Source: Mucilaginibacter gossypii (GTDB taxonomy: Bacteria > Bacteroidota > Bacteroidia > Sphingobacteriales > Sphingobacteriaceae). From it: a DNA stretch of 64,000 bases. The stretch spans positions 62,001 through 126,000 of the forward strand of contig NZ_FNCG01000013.1 in NCBI RefSeq assembly GCF_900100945.1, given 5' to 3'. A program made the translations under genes and the position numbers. The notes under the pieces are model-generated. The model did no database searches and was not told where the DNA came from. It saw only the letters and a list, made by a program, of their open reading frames with translations. Positions 61,469-64,000 of the stretch are shown here, piece by piece (position 1 is the stretch's first letter; every line of letters begins with the position of its first letter).

Positions 61469-62605
61469 CTATTCGTCCCCTTCTGATTTCTTGGGAAGAT
61501 TTTTGGCGTTAAAACGTGGCTTGAATCCCAATTTAGGTGCGGGAGCTTCTTTAGCCGGCGACTGAGGTTCTTCAGTTGGCGTATCCTCTTTTTTATCTTC
61601 TGCGGATGCTTCGGCTTCAGGAACTGTCGGCTTCATTGCAGCTGCATTAAAGCGTGGTTTAAAGCCAAGCTTTGGTGCGGGAGGTTCAGAACCCGGTTTT
61701 ACTTCTTCAATCGTTGGTTGCGGAATCTCGGCTGATGGTTTTGCCTCTTCAACTGGTTGTTCCGATTCAGCCGGTTTAGGGTTCATCATAGCGGCGTTGA
61801 AGCGTGGCTTGAATCCCACTTTAGGGGCAGGTGCTTCGGTTACCGGCGTTTGAAGCTCTTCAGACGGAGCATCCTCTTTTTTCTCTTCAGCAGGCGCTTC
61901 ATTTTCTACCGGTTTGGGTTTTACCATACTGGCATTAAAGCGTGGTTTAAATTCCATTTTAGCTGCTGGTGCATCCGCAGGTGGAGTTGTCGGAGTGTCT
62001 TCCTTTTTGTCTTCTGCCTGTGTTTCTGTTTCAGCTGGTTTGGGTTTTACCATGGCAGCGTTGAAACGTGGTTTAAAGCCCGGTTTGGCAGTTGGTGCAG
62101 GTGTTTCTGTTGCAGGAGCCCCAGCTTGTTGTTCCTTTTCGTTTTCAGGTGATGCTTCGCTTACTGCTGGTTTAGCTTTTGCCATAGCCGGGTTAAAGCG
62201 AGGCTTGAACGTTGGTTTGGGGGCAGTTTCAGGGGATGAAGCTTCTGACGTTGGGGGTTCAACTGCCCGTTGTATAGATTCTTCGGCTGGAGCTGCAGGT
62301 TTTGGTGCAGCCGGACGGAACTTCGGCGTAAAGCCAACTTTGCCCGGCGTAGCGGGTTCTGTTAAACTTTCGGTTATGGTTTGTTCGGCAAGCGGGTTTT
62401 TGATATGTGCTTTTTCGGTTTTAACTTCAAGCGGAACCGGGAACCGCCGCCTTAGTTTATTAAACCAGTATTTTTTGGTATGGTCAAAACTTTTTTCGCC
62501 CATTTGTTCAAAATGGTCTTTAAATTCAGAAAACAATGCCGGTTCGCCCTGTTCAAGCGCTACAAGGTCAATTCTTTTCTTCTTTAAAAATTCTTCAAAA
62601 ACCAT
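61469..62605 (-). CDS. repeat-motif protein with seven FKPRFN-type modules
   Basis: A 378-residue protein of unknown function. Residues 1-58 form a compact conserved-looking domain (FEEFLKKKRIDLVALEQGEP, HTKKYWFNKLRRRFP). The rest is low-complexity Pro/Ala/Glu/Lys spacer carrying seven copies of a short basic-aromatic motif: one diverged FTPKFRPAAPK, then FKPRFNPAMAK, FKPRFNAAMVK, FKPRFNASMVK, FKPRFNAAMMN, FKPRFNAAAMK and a final FKPRFNAKNLPK. Spacers are acidic and 30-45 residues long. There is no signal peptide or membrane segment. The layout suggests multivalent binding by linear motifs. Confidence 0.78.
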   Translation of the reverse strand: MVFEEFLKKKRIDLVALEQGEPALFSEFKDHFEQMGEKSFDHTKKYWFNKLRRRFPVPLEVKTEKAHIKNPLAEQTITESLTEPATPGKVGFTPKFRPAAPKPAAPAEESIQRAVEPPTSEASSPETAPKPTFKPRFNPAMAKAKPAVSEASPENEKEQQAGAPATETPAPTAKPGFKPRFNAAMVKPKPAETETQAEDKKEDTPTTPPADAPAAKMEFKPRFNASMVKPKPVENEAPAEEKKEDAPSEELQTPVTEAPAPKVGFKPRFNAAMMNPKPAESEQPVEEAKPSAEIPQPTIEEVKPGSEPPAPKLGFKPRFNAAAMKPTVPEAEASAEDKKEDTPTEEPQSPAKEAPAPKLGFKPRFNAKNLPKKSEGDE

Positions 62606-62614
62606 TTTTGTTTA

Positions 62615-62696
62615 GATATGAGATGTTAGATATGAGATTTGAGATAATTGAAGGTTTAGAGCCTTGTCTCATATCTCACGTCTCATATCTCAAATC
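62615..62696. repeat. GATATGAGAT inverted repeat
   Basis: Left arm 62615-62645 and right arm 62667-62696 are built from GATATGAGA units in opposite orientation. It separates DUF2442 from the repeat-motif gene and could form a hairpin. Confidence 0.65.
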
Positions 62697-62912
62697 TTAT
62701 AGTGTTACATCCACAGCCAGCTTGTTAAAACGGATGCCTTTTTCGGTTTGGCTCCAGTCTTCACGTTCCTCATCGGTAGCGTTTAATAACTGTGGAAACC
62801 ATTCCAACGGGAAAGCCTGCGGCTTGCCACCATCAGTTTCTACAAAAAGAAGGCCGTTGGCAAAGGTAACCTTTACTTTTTTTTCTCCTTTACGTGTGTT
62901 GAATAGTGGCAT
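62697..62912 (-). CDS. DUF2442 domain protein
   Basis: A 71-residue protein matching DUF2442 throughout: VKVTFANGLLFVETDGG, the AFPLEWFPQLLNAT block and the end KGIRFNKLAVDV. DUF2442 proteins often sit beside toxin-like DUF4160 genes; none is next to this copy. The family's function is unknown. Confidence 0.82.
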   Translation of the reverse strand: MPLFNTRKGEKKVKVTFANGLLFVETDGGKPQAFPLEWFPQLLNATDEEREDWSQTEKGIRFNKLAVDVTL

Positions 62913-62926
62913 GATGTTTCTTCTTT

Positions 62927-63019
62927 ATGTCATTGCGAGGAGGAACGACGAAGCAATCGCATGCTGTACAGAGCGATGATGCTTCTGTGCGATTGCTACG
63001 CTATCGCTCGCAATGACAT
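62927..63019. repeat. 93-bp MITE-like palindrome (CATTGCGAG family)
   Basis: ATGTCATTGCGAG at the left and CTCGCAATGACAT at the right are exact inverted repeats. Size and ends match the 94-bp element at 7538-7631. Confidence 0.85.
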
Positions 63020-63079
63020 GGTGTTTATTGTTTGAGTGGAACTAAATCGAAATCGAAATTCCGGAATCCGATACCAGGA

Positions 63080-63805
63080 TTACTCCGCCATATTATGGTA
63101 AACAGCCTGCACGTCGTCGTCTTCTTCCAAACGGTCAATCAGTTTCATAATTTCAGGCACCTGCTCTTCGCTTACAGCATGGAATGACTGCGGGATACGC
63201 TCCAGCTTGGCCGATTTTACTTCGATACCCATTTCTTCCAACGCTTTCTGCATTTTACCAAAATCTTCAAAAGCTGTATGGATTACCGCAATATCGTTGC
63301 CATTTTCATCGGCTTCAACAAATATTTCTTCCAAACCTGCGTCTATCAATTCAAGTTCAAGCTCTTCCAGGTCGCGGTCGCCCGGCTCAAAAGTGAAAAC
63401 TGATTTACGGGTAAAGATAAAATCAAGCGAGCCGGTTTTGCCTAATGAGCCACCGTATTTGGTAAAGTAGCTGCGTACGTTGGCAACAGTACGGTTAGTA
63501 TTATCGGTAGCGGTTTCAACCAACACGGCAACCCCGTAAGGCGCGTAACCTTCGTAAACAAGCTCTTCGTAATCTTTTTCGTCGCGGCTGCTGGCGCGTT
63601 TAATGGCGGCTTCAACACGGTCTTTAGGCATGTTTACGGCCTTGGCGTTTTGCACCGCGGTACGTAAGCGCGAATTGGTGTTAACATCGCCGCCGCCGGC
63701 TTTTACAGCCATTACAATTTCCTTACCTAAACGGGTAAACTGCACTGCCATTTTGGCCCAGCGCTTAAACTTTCTTTCTTTGCGGAATTCAAATGCTCTT
63801 CCCAT
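63080..63805 (-). CDS. yebC: YebC/PmpR-family protein
   Basis: A 241-residue three-domain protein with the family opening MGRAFEFRK, KRWAKMAVQFTRLGKEI, then AVQNAKAVNMPKDRVEAAIKRA and YEGYAPYGVAVLVETATDN. Members are described as DNA-binding regulators, and more recently as ribosome-associated factors that relieve proline stalling; either role is possible. It is transcribed alone. Confidence 0.94.
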   Translation of the reverse strand: MGRAFEFRKERKFKRWAKMAVQFTRLGKEIVMAVKAGGGDVNTNSRLRTAVQNAKAVNMPKDRVEAAIKRASSRDEKDYEELVYEGYAPYGVAVLVETATDNTNRTVANVRSYFTKYGGSLGKTGSLDFIFTRKSVFTFEPGDRDLEELELELIDAGLEEIFVEADENGNDIAVIHTAFEDFGKMQKALEEMGIEVKSAKLERIPQSFHAVSEEQVPEIMKLIDRLEEDDDVQAVYHNMAE

Positions 63806-63949
63806 GTTTTTTTAGTTCATTGTTCATGGTTGATAGTGATAGATCAACCTTGTTGTATTACAAAGCTTTGCCTTATAAAGACAAGGCGGTAAATATAATA
63901 TTTGTTTATATAATGACGGATAAAAACCTTTATCCTTTCGCCTTTAACC

Positions 63950-64000
63950 TTAAATTATCGTTTTCAAATTGGTCAACATGTCGGCCACCATTTTTGGTAA
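63950..64000 (-). CDS. 3' end of a gene continuing beyond the right edge
   Basis: A minus-strand frame enters from the right edge and stops at TAA (63952-63950), giving a last 16 residues LPKMVADMLTNLKTII. The helix-like end is plausible, but 16 codons are too few to identify a family or to exclude another frame. Confidence 0.3.
   Translation of the reverse strand, partial: LPKMVADMLTNLKTII

Noticed and set aside
61914..62615. 233-codon plus-strand frame opposite the repeat-motif protein
   Set aside because: It mirrors the Ala/Pro/Lys-rich repeats of the real minus-strand gene and has no recognisable domain.

Overview
The window looks like a chromosomal segment of a Bacteroidota bacterium, most likely Sphingobacteriaceae close to Mucilaginibacter or Pedobacter. 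The evidence is a SusC/SusD pair, three giant secreted proteins with the type IX secretion 'gliding motility-associated' C-terminus (CHU_C), Porin_10, DUF5686 and BT_3928-type proteins, Bacteroidota promoters (TTG about 19-20 bp before TAnnTTTG) with little use of Shine-Dalgarno sites, and many lineage-typical palindromic intergenic repeats. The genus is inferred from gene families and order, not from a marker gene. No rRNA, tRNA, CRISPR array or prophage was seen.

Layout. 1-1688: a LytS/LytTR two-component pair (regulator cut by the left edge). 1916-3579: a glyoxalase-fold protein, then a REP-associated tyrosine transposase (RAYT) with an amplified array of 52-bp palindromes and copies of its own 3' end. 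3580-8147: Porin_10, purine nucleoside phosphorylase and lpxK in one tight operon, then a DUF1569 protein. 8233-11847: a beta-lactamase-fold hydrolase, a candidate small RNA, a polysaccharide deacetylase, an odd membrane protein with cytochrome-oxidase-like motifs, and pdxJ. 11830-21518: three tandem paralogous CHU_C surface proteins. 21625-30508: gcvP, a monooxygenase-fold protein with a repeat translated inside it, a CheY-like protein, an MBL hydrolase, recJ, lptB and a GH3-fold (plant-type acyl-amidosynthetase) protein. 30531-31376: a second RAYT with a different, GC-rich palindrome family. 31383-38783: folP diverging from DUF1599, BT_3928, an OppB-like permease and aroK; then a RelE/ParE-type toxin-antitoxin pair, a phosphoribosyltransferase, a conserved hypothetical and rlmD. 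38888-44748: a 36-codon candidate gene behind a perfect palindrome, creD with twin operators, a TetR regulator, a ligand-less Rieske-like lipoprotein, pheS, a PIN-domain toxin-antitoxin pair and kbl. 44879-48517: a DUF5686 protein and trhO. 48620-61205: a glycan-utilisation locus. 61469-64000: a repeat-motif protein, DUF2442, yebC and the 3' end of one more gene.

How genes work together. The best-defined system is 48620-61205: a membrane sensor-regulator (beta-propeller, Y_Y_Y, LuxR-type HTH), a SusC transporter, a SusD lipoprotein, a LamG lipoprotein, two glucoamylase-like (GH144-type) enzymes and a secreted esterase. By family it is a polysaccharide-utilisation locus, and beta-1,2-glucan is the most likely substrate; that substrate is inferred. 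Housekeeping genes elsewhere cover lipid A (lpxK, lptB), vitamins (pdxJ, folP), one-carbon and threonine metabolism (gcvP, kbl), translation (pheS, rlmD, trhO) and repair (recJ).

The most unusual material is the repeat biology: two RAYT/REP systems with unrelated palindromes, at least four further palindromic repeat families, and one 32-bp repeat that is translated in-frame in one gene and supplies the stop codon of another.
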